A stretch of 16,443 nt of DNA from DAOUMU01 sp034409055. GTDB lineage: Bacteria > Chloroflexota > Anaerolineae > 4572-78 > J111. Position numbers and translations under genes: made by a program. Below are positions 6,086 through 12,985 of the stretch, piece by piece (the first letter of the stretch is position 1; every line of letters starts with the position of its first letter). Location: positions 1 to 16,443 of the forward strand of contig DAOUMU010000408.1 of NCBI GenBank assembly GCA_034409055.1, read 5' to 3'. The notes under the pieces were generated by a model. That model was not told the origin of the DNA. It searched no databases and saw nothing but the letters and a program-made list of their open reading frames with translations.

Positions 6086-7747
6086 ATGAGCACCGAAACC
6101 GATGTACCCGTAAAAGACAAACTGGTTATTTTTGATACCACCCTGCGTGATGGTGAGCAATCACCAGGCGCCACCCTGAACATAAAAGAAAAATTGGAAA
6201 TCGCCCGCCAACTCTCCCGGCTGGGCGTTGACGTTTGTGAGGCCGGCTTCCCCATTGCCTCCCCCGGTGATTTCGAAGCCGTCCGCCGCATCGCCGAAGA
6301 AGTGGGTCCCCTGACCGAAGGACGCAAGAGCGGCCAACCGATGGTCATTGCTGGCCTGGCCCGGGCCAATGAGGAAGATATTGACCGGGCTTACGAAGCG
6401 ATCAAGGCCGCCCCTCGCCATCGCATCCATACCTTCTTGGCTACCAGTGATATTCATCTGAAGCACAAATTAAAGATTGACCGAGAAGAGTGTATTGAAC
6501 AGGTCATCAAAGCCGTCCGTTACGCTAAAAGTAAGTGTGACGATGTCGAATTTTCGCCAGAGGACGCCGGCCGCAGCGATCCCCAGTTCTTAACTGTGGT
6601 TCTGGCTGAAGCGATCAAAGCCGGAGCAACCACGCTCAATATTCCCGATACGGTCGGCTACACCACCCCAGAAGAATTTGGTGGGCTCATCAAATATCTT
6701 ATTGAAAATACTCCCGGTGCGGATAAAGTCATCTGGTCAACCCACTGCCACAACGACCTGGGCCTGGCTACGTCCAATACCCTGGCCGGTGTCCAGAATG
6801 GGGCCCGCCAGGTAGAAGTTACGCTCAACGGTATTGGCGAACGGGCCGGCAACACCAGTCTAGAAGAAGTGGTCATGGCCGTCCATACCCGCCCCCAGAA
6901 CTTTCCGGTGGAAACCGACATTGATACCACCCAGATTATCCGTACCAGCCGCATGGTCAGCGCCTATACCGGCATGCCTGTTCAGCCTAACAAAGCCATC
7001 GTTGGGGCCAATGCCTTCGCGCACGAAGCCGGTATTCACCAGGACGGGATGTTAAAACACCATACCACCTACGAGATTATGCGCCCCGAAACGGTCGGTC
7101 TGAGTGCCAGTTCATTGGTACTGGGCAAGCACTCCGGTCGACACGCTTTTCGTAAGCGATTGGAAGAGATGGGGTATGGTGACTTGACTAAAGAGGCACT
7201 CAACAAAGCCTTTGATCGCTTCAAACGCGTCGCCGATAAAAAGAAAGTCGTTACTGATGCTGACCTTGAGGCCATCATCACCGACGAATTTTATCAGCCC
7301 AAAGAAATTTGGAAACTAAACAACGTTCACGTTTCTTGTGGTGATCAGGTCAAGGCCACAGCCACCGTCAGCCTGACCGACCCCAATGGGGCCGAGTTGA
7401 TTGACGCCGCCATTGGCGCCGGACCGGTGGATGCCGTCTACAAAGCCATCAACCGGATTGTAGCCGCGCCCAATACGCTGACCGAATTTATCGTTCAGGC
7501 TGTTACCGAAGGCATCGACGCCATTGGCGAAGTGACCATTCGTATCCAGCCGGAAAACGGTCAAAACTACACCACCAACCCACAAACTGGCGCTCAAGTG
7601 ATCCGCACCTTCAGTGGTCACGGGGCCAGCACCGACATCATTGTGGCCAGCGCCCGCGCCTATATGAGCGCCCTGAATAAAATGCTATCTGCCCGCGAGG
7701 AAGAGGCTTCAACCATTCGTCAAAAGGCCACCCCTGAGAAGACCTAA
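6086..7747 (+). CDS. leuA: 2-Isopropylmalate synthase
   Basis: A 553-residue enzyme that condenses acetyl-CoA with 2-ketoisovalerate to 2-isopropylmalate, the committed step to leucine. The N-terminal TIM barrel carries FDTTLRDGEQSPG (16-28), where Arg21 and Asp22 are catalytic and metal-binding. STHCHNDLGLA follows, with metal ligands His220 and His222. LNGIGERAGNTSLEEV is also conserved, and HEAGIHQDGMLK lies in the linker. The last ~140 residues (about 410-540) form the LeuA allosteric domain that senses leucine, so feedback inhibition is expected. The frame stays open upstream to 5957, but that stretch is translated repeat. ATG 6086 has GGAGGG (6075-6080) five bases ahead and gives the normal N-terminus. 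It competes with PanB for 2-ketoisovalerate. The homologous citramalate and homocitrate synthases are less likely given the close motif match. Confidence 0.95.
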   Translation: MSTETDVPVKDKLVIFDTTLRDGEQSPGATLNIKEKLEIARQLSRLGVDVCEAGFPIASPGDFEAVRRIAEEVGPLTEGRKSGQPMVIAGLARANEEDIDRAYEAIKAAPRHRIHTFLATSDIHLKHKLKIDREECIEQVIKAVRYAKSKCDDVEFSPEDAGRSDPQFLTVVLAEAIKAGATTLNIPDTVGYTTPEEFGGLIKYLIENTPGADKVIWSTHCHNDLGLATSNTLAGVQNGARQVEVTLNGIGERAGNTSLEEVVMAVHTRPQNFPVETDIDTTQIIRTSRMVSAYTGMPVQPNKAIVGANAFAHEAGIHQDGMLKHHTTYEIMRPETVGLSASSLVLGKHSGRHAFRKRLEEMGYGDLTKEALNKAFDRFKRVADKKKVVTDADLEAIITDEFYQPKEIWKLNNVHVSCGDQVKATATVSLTDPNGAELIDAAIGAGPVDAVYKAINRIVAAPNTLTEFIVQAVTEGIDAIGEVTIRIQPENGQNYTTNPQTGAQVIRTFSGHGASTDIIVASARAYMSALNKMLSAREEEASTIRQKATPEKT

Positions 7748-7794
7748 AACAGATGGGGGATTTCATTATCGATCAAAAATTCACAAAGCCTCAT

Positions 7795-7823
7795 TTAGCA
7801 TACGCTATTAAGTATGGTATAAT
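7795..7823 (+). promoter_or_regulatory. Extended -10 promoter of the panB-coaBC gene run
   Basis: TATAAT at 7818-7823 is a perfect -10, preceded by TGG (7815-7817), which makes an extended -10. TTAGCA at 7795-7800 is a 4/6 -35 at exactly 17 bases spacing. It lies 47 bases after the leuA stop. Transcription would begin near 7830, right at the foot of the first leader hairpin, leaving about 220 bases of leader before panB. Confidence 0.75.
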
Positions 7824-7830
7824 CACCCTG

Positions 7831-7859
7831 TCATTGACTGGCCATGGGGCCAGCAGTGA
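7831..7859 (+). promoter_or_regulatory. 5' hairpin of the panB leader
   Basis: TCATTG (7831-7836) pairs with CAGTGA (7854-7859), and CTGGCC (7838-7843) pairs with GGCCAG (7848-7853). A7837 is bulged and the loop is ATGG. This 12-bp stem starts at or next to the predicted transcript end. It has one bulged A where the next hairpin has two. It may be a diverged partner of that hairpin, since pan motifs are sometimes tandem, or simply protect the 5' end. Confidence 0.5.
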
Positions 7860-7902
7860 ACCAAACTCATAACCAAATAAAATCTCTCCGTCACGGTGTG
7901 AA

Positions 7903-7933
7903 GTCGCTTGGACCCCAGGTGGGCCGAGACGGC
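7903..7933 (+). ncRNA. pan motif-like RNA hairpin in the panB leader
   Basis: The hairpin has three stacked helices. GTCG (7903-7906) pairs with CGGC (7930-7933), CTTGG (7907-7911) with CCGAG (7924-7928), and CCC (7913-7915) with GGG (7921-7923), around loop CAGGT. Adenosines 7912 and 7929 are bulged on opposite strands. A stem with two conserved bulged A, located upstream of pantothenate genes, is how the published pan motif candidate cis-regulatory RNA is described, and Chloroflexi are among its hosts. The hairpin lies upstream of panB and 41 bases before an intrinsic terminator, so control by transcription termination is likely. The ligand is unknown. The assignment rests on structure and context, not on a covariance search. 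Confidence 0.65.
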
Positions 7934-7974
7934 GCTCAAAGCATCAAGGAGCAATAACCATTCCTATGTCTATG

Positions 7975-8006
7975 AGCTTCGCGGCTTCCGCTGCGAGGCT
8001 TTTTTT
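7975..8006 (+). terminator. Intrinsic terminator in the panB leader
   Basis: AGCTTCGCGGC (7975-7985) pairs along its whole length with GCTGCGAGGCT (7990-8000), 11 bp including two G-U, around a TTCC loop, followed by T to 8006. It lies between the panB promoter and the panB start (8052), so it must be conditional or leaky. No long, clean antiterminator partner is evident; GCTC at 7934-7937 could compete for GAGC at 7974-7977. Confidence 0.85.
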
Positions 8007-8051
8007 GTCTCGCTAACTGGAGAGAAACAGTTACAGAAAGGTACAACTACC

Positions 8052-8900
8052 ATGGAACAGAAAGTTACAATTTTAGACCTGCAGCAAAAAAAACAAAATA
8101 AACAACCCATTACGATGCTCACTGCCTACGACTATCCCGGTGCAGCCTTGGTTGATGAAGCCGGCATTGATATCATCCTGGTCGGCGACTCGGTGGCCAT
8201 GACCGTGTTGGGCTATCCCAGCACAGTACCCGTCACAATGGCTGAAATGCTGCACCACTGCCAGGCTGTCGCCCGTGGCGCCAAACGAGCTTTTCTGGTC
8301 GGCGATATGCCCTTTATGTCCTATCAAACTGAGCGCAGTGAAGCGATCCGCAATGCTGGCCGTTTTATGAAAGAGGCCGGCATGGATGCGGTTAAGTTGG
8401 AAGGCGGGCTGGAGGTCGTCAAAACAGTGCAAGCCATTGTCGAAGCCGGCGTCCCGGTTATGGGACATCTCGGCTTAACCCCGCAGACAATCTCCAAACT
8501 GGGGGGCTACAAAGTTCAGGCCAAAACCGCTGACACCGCTCAACGTCTGTTGGCAGAGGCTTTGGCCCTGGAAGAAGCCGGCTGTTTCTCGATTGTCCTG
8601 GAAGCTGTACCAGCACCGGTGGCAGAAATCGTGAGCAGAAAACTGACCATACCCACCATCGGCATCGGAGCCGGTCCGGGTTGTGATGGGCAGGTCCTTG
8701 TTTTCCACGATGTATTGGGGCTCTTTGACCGCTTCACCCCCAGATTTGTCAAACGTTACGCCGAACTTCGCCAACCAATCCTGGCTGCTTTCCAGACTTT
8801 CCGTACAGAGGTAGAAAGCGGTCACTTCCCCACCGAGGCCCACAGCTTCAAAATTGATGAAAAAGAATTAGAACTATTCAATGAGCAAATCAGCGAATAA
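8052..8900 (+). CDS. panB: 3-Methyl-2-oxobutanoate hydroxymethyltransferase (ketopantoate synthase)
   Basis: A 282-residue cytoplasmic TIM-barrel enzyme. It transfers a hydroxymethyl group from 5,10-methylene-tetrahydrofolate to 2-ketoisovalerate, giving ketopantoate, the first pantothenate step. The metal ligands are seen as Asp46 in ILVGDSVAM and Asp85 in LVGDMPFMSY, followed by the conserved DAVKLEGG. VLEAVPAPVAEIV carries the catalytic glutamate, and PTIGIGAGPGCDGQVLV follows. The frame is open back to 7908, but that part crosses the leader hairpin and terminator. ATG 8052, nine bases after AAAGGT, gives the family's usual N-terminus. It heads the pan/coa run and its leader holds a pan motif-like RNA. 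Its final codons and stop merge into the repeat array that starts at 8889. Confidence 0.96.
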   Translation: MEQKVTILDLQQKKQNKQPITMLTAYDYPGAALVDEAGIDIILVGDSVAMTVLGYPSTVPVTMAEMLHHCQAVARGAKRAFLVGDMPFMSYQTERSEAIRNAGRFMKEAGMDAVKLEGGLEVVKTVQAIVEAGVPVMGHLGLTPQTISKLGGYKVQAKTADTAQRLLAEALALEEAGCFSIVLEAVPAPVAEIVSRKLTIPTIGIGAGPGCDGQVLVFHDVLGLFDRFTPRFVKRYAELRQPILAAFQTFRTEVESGHFPTEAHSFKIDEKELELFNEQISE

Positions 8901-9013
8901 GCGAATCTGCGAATCTGCGAATGGCGAATCTGCGAATGACCATTCTTGACCTTCATTCATCATTCGTCATTCATCATTCGCCATTCGCCATTCGCTATTC
9001 GCCATTCGCTGAT
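8889..9013. repeat. Inverted array of GCGAAT / ATTCGC words between panB and panE
   Basis: The left side repeats GCGAATCT and GCGAATG units with a 7-8-base period. The right side repeats ATTCGCC, ATTCGCT and CATTCAT units. The ends match perfectly (ATCAGCGAAT 8889-8898, ATTCGCTGAT 9004-9013). The whole can fold as a long imperfect hairpin inside the mRNA. The left end includes the panB stop codon (8898-8900), and the right end stops seven bases before the panE ribosome binding site. It is not a CRISPR: units are too short and have no unique spacers. Confidence 0.85.
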
Positions 9014-9030
9014 TCCCATGGAGGTTAAAC

Positions 9031-10014
9031 ATGACAGAAAAATCATCCCTAAACATTGCCATATTTGGCGTGGGGGCCATGGGCACCCTGTTTGGCAGTC
9101 GTCTGAGCCCGTTAGCCAACGTGACCCTATTTGGCCATTGGGCCGAACAAATTGAAACCCTCCGCCACCAGGGCCTGACAGTCACCCATCCCGACGGCAG
9201 CCAATCCCATCACTTCCTGCAAGTAACCAATGATCTAAATGAGATGCCAGCGGCTGACATTGTCCTGATCCTGGTGAAGAGTCACCAAACTGTCCAGGCT
9301 GCCCGGCAAGCAGCCCATATTTTGCGCCCCGATGGCCTGGCCATCACCCTACAAAATGGGTTAGGCAACCTGGAAAAGCTGGCCGAAGCTGTCGGCCAGG
9401 CCCGGGCCGGGCTGGGTATTACCGCTCAAGGGGCCACCGTGCTGGCTCCGGGTCAACTACGCCATGCGGGTGAAGGGCCAACCCACCTGGCCTTAACTCC
9501 CGGTCAGGAACAGCAATTAAAGCAAGTAGCCGACCTATTCAATGCTGCCAGACTGGAAACAACCCTGATCGATAATGCTGACAGCCTGGTGTGGGGCAAG
9601 TTGGCCATCAATGCCGGCATCAATCCTCTGACTGCCTTACTCGAAGTTCCCAACGGCGCACTGACCGAGGATGAAACGCTGCGCCAGGTCATGTCGGCCG
9701 CCGCTAACGAAGTGGCTCACATTGCTGCGGCCCAGGGCATCCGTTTGCCCTTTGCCGATGTAGCTCGCCGCGTGGCCGAAGTTTGCCGGGCAACAGCCAG
9801 CAACCACTCCTCGATGCTACAAGACATCAGCCGGGCCGCCCCCACTGAGATTGACGCTATTTCAGGCGCGGTGGTTCGCTTCGGCCAACGTTTGGGCATA
9901 CCAACCCCGGTCAATGAATTTTTGCTGCGCCTGGTCAAAGATAAAGAGGCGGAGCGGTTTACGTTCAACGTTGAACGCTTTAACGTTGAACGTTCTAACG
10001 TTTTCACGTTCTAA
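9031..10014 (+). CDS. panE: 2-Dehydropantoate 2-reductase (ketopantoate reductase)
   Basis: A 327-residue NADPH-dependent enzyme that reduces ketopantoate to pantoate. The N-terminal Rossmann motif FGVGAMGTLFG has GxGxxG at 13-18. The catalytic lysine is Lys190 in VWGKLAINAGINPLTAL, and the conserved substrate-binding glutamate is Glu273 in PTEIDAISG. GGAGG at 9020-9024 sets the ATG start. The normal family C-terminus ends near NEFLLRLVKDKEA; the extra residues after it (RFTFNVERFNVERSNVFTF) are translated from an AACGTT repeat array, so the tail is probably a repeat-derived extension without catalytic role. It sits between panB and panC in pathway order. Bacteria without PanE often use IlvC for this reaction, but here both are present. 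Confidence 0.94.
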   Translation: MTEKSSLNIAIFGVGAMGTLFGSRLSPLANVTLFGHWAEQIETLRHQGLTVTHPDGSQSHHFLQVTNDLNEMPAADIVLILVKSHQTVQAARQAAHILRPDGLAITLQNGLGNLEKLAEAVGQARAGLGITAQGATVLAPGQLRHAGEGPTHLALTPGQEQQLKQVADLFNAARLETTLIDNADSLVWGKLAINAGINPLTALLEVPNGALTEDETLRQVMSAAANEVAHIAAAQGIRLPFADVARRVAEVCRATASNHSSMLQDISRAAPTEIDAISGAVVRFGQRLGIPTPVNEFLLRLVKDKEAERFTFNVERFNVERSNVFTF

Positions 10015-10020
10015 CGTTCA
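9961..10020. repeat. AACGTT word array overlapping the end of panE
   Basis: AACGTT occurs at 9967, 9982, 9989, 9997 and 10013, within TTGAACG or TTCAACG contexts. The array encodes the last ~18 residues of PanE and continues into the 32-base gap before panC. The same word family recurs at 12948-12985 at the coaBC end. Confidence 0.8.
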
Positions 10021-10046
10021 ACCTGCCAACACAACGAGGTAAACTA

Positions 10047-10883
10047 ATGAAAGTCTCTGCGAACATTACCGATATAAGAAACGAACGCTGGGCCAGCCTC
10101 CAGGCGAGCTGGGGACTGGTTCCTACCATGGGCTTTTTGCACGAAGGCCACCTCAGCCTGGTACGCCGGGCGTGTCAGGAGAATGACCGGGTCGGCGTCA
10201 GTATCTTCGTCAATCCCACCCAGTTCAACGATCCCCGCGACCTGGATACTTATCCCCAGGACCTTGACCGTGACCTGGCCCTGCTCGAACAAGAAAGGGT
10301 AGACCTGGTCTGGGCCCCGTCTCCAGACATCGTTTACCCTGCCGACTACCAAACTTATATCCAGGTTGAAAAAGTGACTCAAGGTCTGGAGGGGGCCGCT
10401 CGGCCAGGCCATTTTCGGGGCGTGGCCACGGTGGTGGCCAAGCTGTTCAACGTATTTCAACCCCACCGGGCCTACTTCGGCCAGAAGGATGCCCAACAAG
10501 CCGTTGTCATCAAGCAAATGGTCAAAGACCTGAACTTTAACCTGGAGGTTGTCGTCTGCCCCATTGTGCGCGAGGCAGATGGGCTGGCCATGAGTTCACG
10601 CAATGCCAACCTGTCTCCGGCGGCTCGCCAGCAGGCCACCTGTCTCTATCAGGCCCTGTCAGCGGCCAAAAATGCTTTCACACAAGGCCAGCGTGATGCT
10701 GAGAAGTTACGGGCCACGATGCTATCAGTCATCGAGGCGACCGATATGACCCGCGTCGATTACGTGAGCGTGGCCCACCCGGCTACACTGGAGGAACTAG
10801 AGACGGTACAAGATCGAGCCTTGTTCTCGCTGGCCGTTTTTGTTGATGGGGTACGTCTGATTGATAACATACCGGTAGAGTAA
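10047..10883 (+). CDS. panC: Pantoate--beta-alanine ligase (pantothenate synthetase)
   Basis: A 278-residue ATP-dependent ligase that joins pantoate to beta-alanine through a pantoyl-adenylate, giving pantothenate. It belongs to the nucleotidyltransferase superfamily, shown by LVPTMGFLHEGHLSLV with the HIGH-type HEGH at 32-35. FVNPTQF and the pantoate/ATP-binding region RPGHFRGVATVVAKLFN and YFGQKDAQQ follow, then READGLAMSSRN, the KMSKS-like element. The C-terminal domain has VDYVSVAHPATLEEL and FVDGVRLIDN. The length is typical. GAGGT (10036-10040) precedes the ATG by six bases. It is 32 bases after panE in the same direction, so it is co-transcribed. The beta-alanine supplier PanD is not in the window. 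Confidence 0.97.
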   Translation: MKVSANITDIRNERWASLQASWGLVPTMGFLHEGHLSLVRRACQENDRVGVSIFVNPTQFNDPRDLDTYPQDLDRDLALLEQERVDLVWAPSPDIVYPADYQTYIQVEKVTQGLEGAARPGHFRGVATVVAKLFNVFQPHRAYFGQKDAQQAVVIKQMVKDLNFNLEVVVCPIVREADGLAMSSRNANLSPAARQQATCLYQALSAAKNAFTQGQRDAEKLRATMLSVIEATDMTRVDYVSVAHPATLEELETVQDRALFSLAVFVDGVRLIDNIPVE

Positions 10884-10954
10884 CCCAAGGTTCTGCCAAA
10901 ACACTGTGGTAAAGCAAAAAACACCCAACGATCAACTCTAAAGGGAGAGTACCT

Positions 10955-11722
10955 ATGCTACTAACCATCGACATTGGCAATACGAATATCACTTTCGGCG
11001 TTTACGATGATAGCCAAACCTTACAACACCACTGGCGCATCAAAACAGACCACGACCGCCTGCCGGACGAGTATGGCATTATTATGCTCAGTTTGATGCA
11101 CTACGAGGGGCTAAATTTTCAACAAATCAAAGGGGTCGTCATCGCCAGCGTCGTGCCCTCGATCACCCGGGTTTTTGTGGAGATGGTCGAGCGGTTTATC
11201 AAACGATCGCCGCTACTGGTAGAAGCCGGGGTCAAAACCGGCGTCCAGATTCGATACGACAGCCCCCGCGACGTGGGCGCTGACCGTATTGCGGATGCGG
11301 TAGCCGTCTATAAATTGTACGGCGGTCCGGCCTGCGTGGTCGACTTTGGCACGGCCACCACCTTTGACGCCATTTCAGCCACAGGTGAGTATCTGGGCGG
11401 GGCCATTGCCCCCGGCATTGGTATTGCCTCCGAGGCCCTGTTCAGCCGCACCGCCAAACTGCCCCGCGTTGACCTGGCCCGCCCACCTCGCGCCGTCGGT
11501 ACCAACACGGTCTATGCTATGCAAAGTGGGCTAATCTTCGGCTACGTTGGTCTGGTTGAAGGCATGGTTGCCCGTTTTAGAGCCGAATTGGGTCCAGATA
11601 TGCGCGTCATCGGTACCGGCGGGCTGGCTGAAACCATGGCCAAAGAAACTGATGTCATCGAAGTGGTCAATCCGTGGCTTACGCTGGAGGGACTGCGGCT
11701 GATTTGGGAGATGAATCAATAG
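10955..11722 (+). CDS. coaX: Type III pantothenate kinase
   Basis: A 255-residue kinase of the ASKHA superfamily that phosphorylates pantothenate to 4'-phosphopantothenate. Unlike CoaA it is usually not feedback-inhibited by CoA. The N-terminal phosphate loop is DIGNTNITFG (6-15). VVPSITRVF, GADRIADAVAVY and VDFGTATTFDAI follow; the aspartate in GADR is the usual catalytic base. GGAIAPGIGIASEALFSRTAKLP and GTNTVYAMQSGLIFGY are also typical. AAGGGAGAG (10941-10949) is the ribosome binding site. The 71-base gap after panC holds no visible promoter or terminator, so it likely belongs to the same transcript. The family is distinct from bacterial CoaA and from the eukaryotic-type CoaW. Confidence 0.96.
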   Translation: MLLTIDIGNTNITFGVYDDSQTLQHHWRIKTDHDRLPDEYGIIMLSLMHYEGLNFQQIKGVVIASVVPSITRVFVEMVERFIKRSPLLVEAGVKTGVQIRYDSPRDVGADRIADAVAVYKLYGGPACVVDFGTATTFDAISATGEYLGGAIAPGIGIASEALFSRTAKLPRVDLARPPRAVGTNTVYAMQSGLIFGYVGLVEGMVARFRAELGPDMRVIGTGGLAETMAKETDVIEVVNPWLTLEGLRLIWEMNQ

Positions 11723-11746
11723 CATAGATACAATTCCATAACCACT

Positions 11747-12955
11747 ATGAAAGTTCTCCAAAACAAACGTATTATCTTAGGCATCACCGGGGGCATCGCC
11801 GCTTATAAAGCAGCCACGATTTGTAGCCGTTTAGTACAGGCCGGCGTGATTGTGGATGTCGTTATGACCGAGGCGGCCCAGAAATTTATCACCCCCCTCA
11901 CCTTCCAGGCTCTCACCCACCGTCCGGTTTACACCGACATGTTTGACATTCCGGCCGGCCAAAATATCCCTCACATTGACCTGGCCGATGCAGCCGATTT
12001 GCTCCTCATCGCCCCGGCCACGGCCAATACAATGGGTAAGCTGGCCAATGGGCTGGCCGATAATCTACTCACGGCCATTGCCCTGGCCACACCAGCCCCC
12101 CTTCTACTGGCGCCGGCCATGGAGACAGATATGTGGTGTCATCCGGCTACGCAAGCAAACCTGGCCAAGCTGCGTACCTGGAACACCACCATCGTTGGCC
12201 CGGCAGAGGGACGGCTGGCTTCGGGAGCAACGGGGCCAGGACGGATGGCCGAGCCGGATGAAATTATCAGTATGGCTCGTACGGTCCTGGCCCGAAACGG
12301 CGACCTGGCCGGACAGCGTGTTGTGGTCACGGCCGGTGGTACACGGGAAGCCATCGACCCGGTCCGCTTTGTCAGCAACTATTCCAGTGGTAAAATGGGA
12401 TACGCCGTGGCTGAGGTCGCCCATGACCGGGGCGCAGCGGTCACTCTCATCACCACTGTCAACCGCCCCGCCTCCGTGAGCATTGAAGTTATTCCCGTTG
12501 AGTCGGCGGAGCACATGCTAGAGGCGGTGCTGGCTTCGACCCGGCAGGTCGACCTGTTGGTTATGGCTGCCGCCGTGGCCGACTTTCGTCCCCAAGCGGC
12601 AGCCGAACAAAAAATAAAAAAGCTGCCCGATACAGAAGCGTTAACGCTAACGCTGATTCGTAACCCCGACATTCTGGCTGAGGTAGCCAAACAAAAATCG
12701 GCGGGTTACGGCCCACGGCTGAGCGTGGGTTTTGCCGCCGAAACGGAAAATTTATTGGCCAACGCCAGAGATAAACTCGAACGTAAGCAGTTGGATTTGA
12801 TTGTGGCGAACGATGTGACCGCCACGGATGCCGGTTTTGCCGTGGATACTAACCGGGTCACCTTGCTCGCCGCCGACGGTTCAATCGAGGAATTACCCTT
12901 GATGAGCAAGATTGAGGTAGCCGAGACGATTTTTGATCGTCTGCTCAAACGTTAA
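11747..12955 (+). CDS. coaBC: Bifunctional phosphopantothenoylcysteine decarboxylase / phosphopantothenate--cysteine ligase
   Basis: A 402-residue two-domain protein giving 4'-phosphopantetheine from 4'-phosphopantothenate and cysteine. The N-terminal HFCD flavoprotein (CoaC, about 1-185) starts with GITGGIAAYKAA and has the active-site His76 in HIDLADAADLLLIAPATANT. The C-terminal CoaB ligase (about 186-402) has VVVTAGGTREAIDPVRFVSN, SSGKMGYAVA, AAVADFRP and the lysine-rich KIKK. Two deviations from the E. coli Dfp pattern stand out: the PAMN-type motif reads PAMETDMW, and the catalytic Cys158 position is Ser159 in RLASGATGPGRMAEP. Similar variants occur, from memory, in other phyla, so the enzyme may still be active. 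No clear ribosome binding site precedes the ATG, 24 bases after coaX; translational coupling is possible. The stop codon lies in an AACGTT repeat. Confidence 0.95.
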   Translation: MKVLQNKRIILGITGGIAAYKAATICSRLVQAGVIVDVVMTEAAQKFITPLTFQALTHRPVYTDMFDIPAGQNIPHIDLADAADLLLIAPATANTMGKLANGLADNLLTAIALATPAPLLLAPAMETDMWCHPATQANLAKLRTWNTTIVGPAEGRLASGATGPGRMAEPDEIISMARTVLARNGDLAGQRVVVTAGGTREAIDPVRFVSNYSSGKMGYAVAEVAHDRGAAVTLITTVNRPASVSIEVIPVESAEHMLEAVLASTRQVDLLVMAAAVADFRPQAAAEQKIKKLPDTEALTLTLIRNPDILAEVAKQKSAGYGPRLSVGFAAETENLLANARDKLERKQLDLIVANDVTATDAGFAVDTNRVTLLAADGSIEELPLMSKIEVAETIFDRLLKR

Positions 12956-12985
12956 CCGTTGAACGTTTGAGCGTTAAACGTTCAA
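12948..12985. repeat. AACGTT inverted repeat at the convergent gene junction
   Basis: TTGAACGTTT (12959-12968) and AAACGTTCAA (12976-12985) are perfect inverted repeats with a 7-base loop. AACGTT words occur at 12948, 12962 and 12977. The element includes the coaBC stop and reaches the stop codon of the minus-strand gene (12982-12984). It could serve as a weak bidirectional terminator, but it is AT-rich and lacks a T-run. Confidence 0.75.

Noticed and set aside
7844..7957. 37-codon ORF as a panB leader peptide
   Set aside because: No ribosome binding site, its ATG lies in a hairpin loop, and no run of amino acids related to the pathway is present.
7908..8051. N-terminal extension of PanB from TTG 7908
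   Set aside because: It runs through the pan-type hairpin and the terminator, and ATG 8052 gives the usual start with a ribosome binding site.
8889..9013. CRISPR array
   Set aside because: Units are only 7-8 bases, are arranged as an inverted repeat and have no spacers; no cas gene is present.
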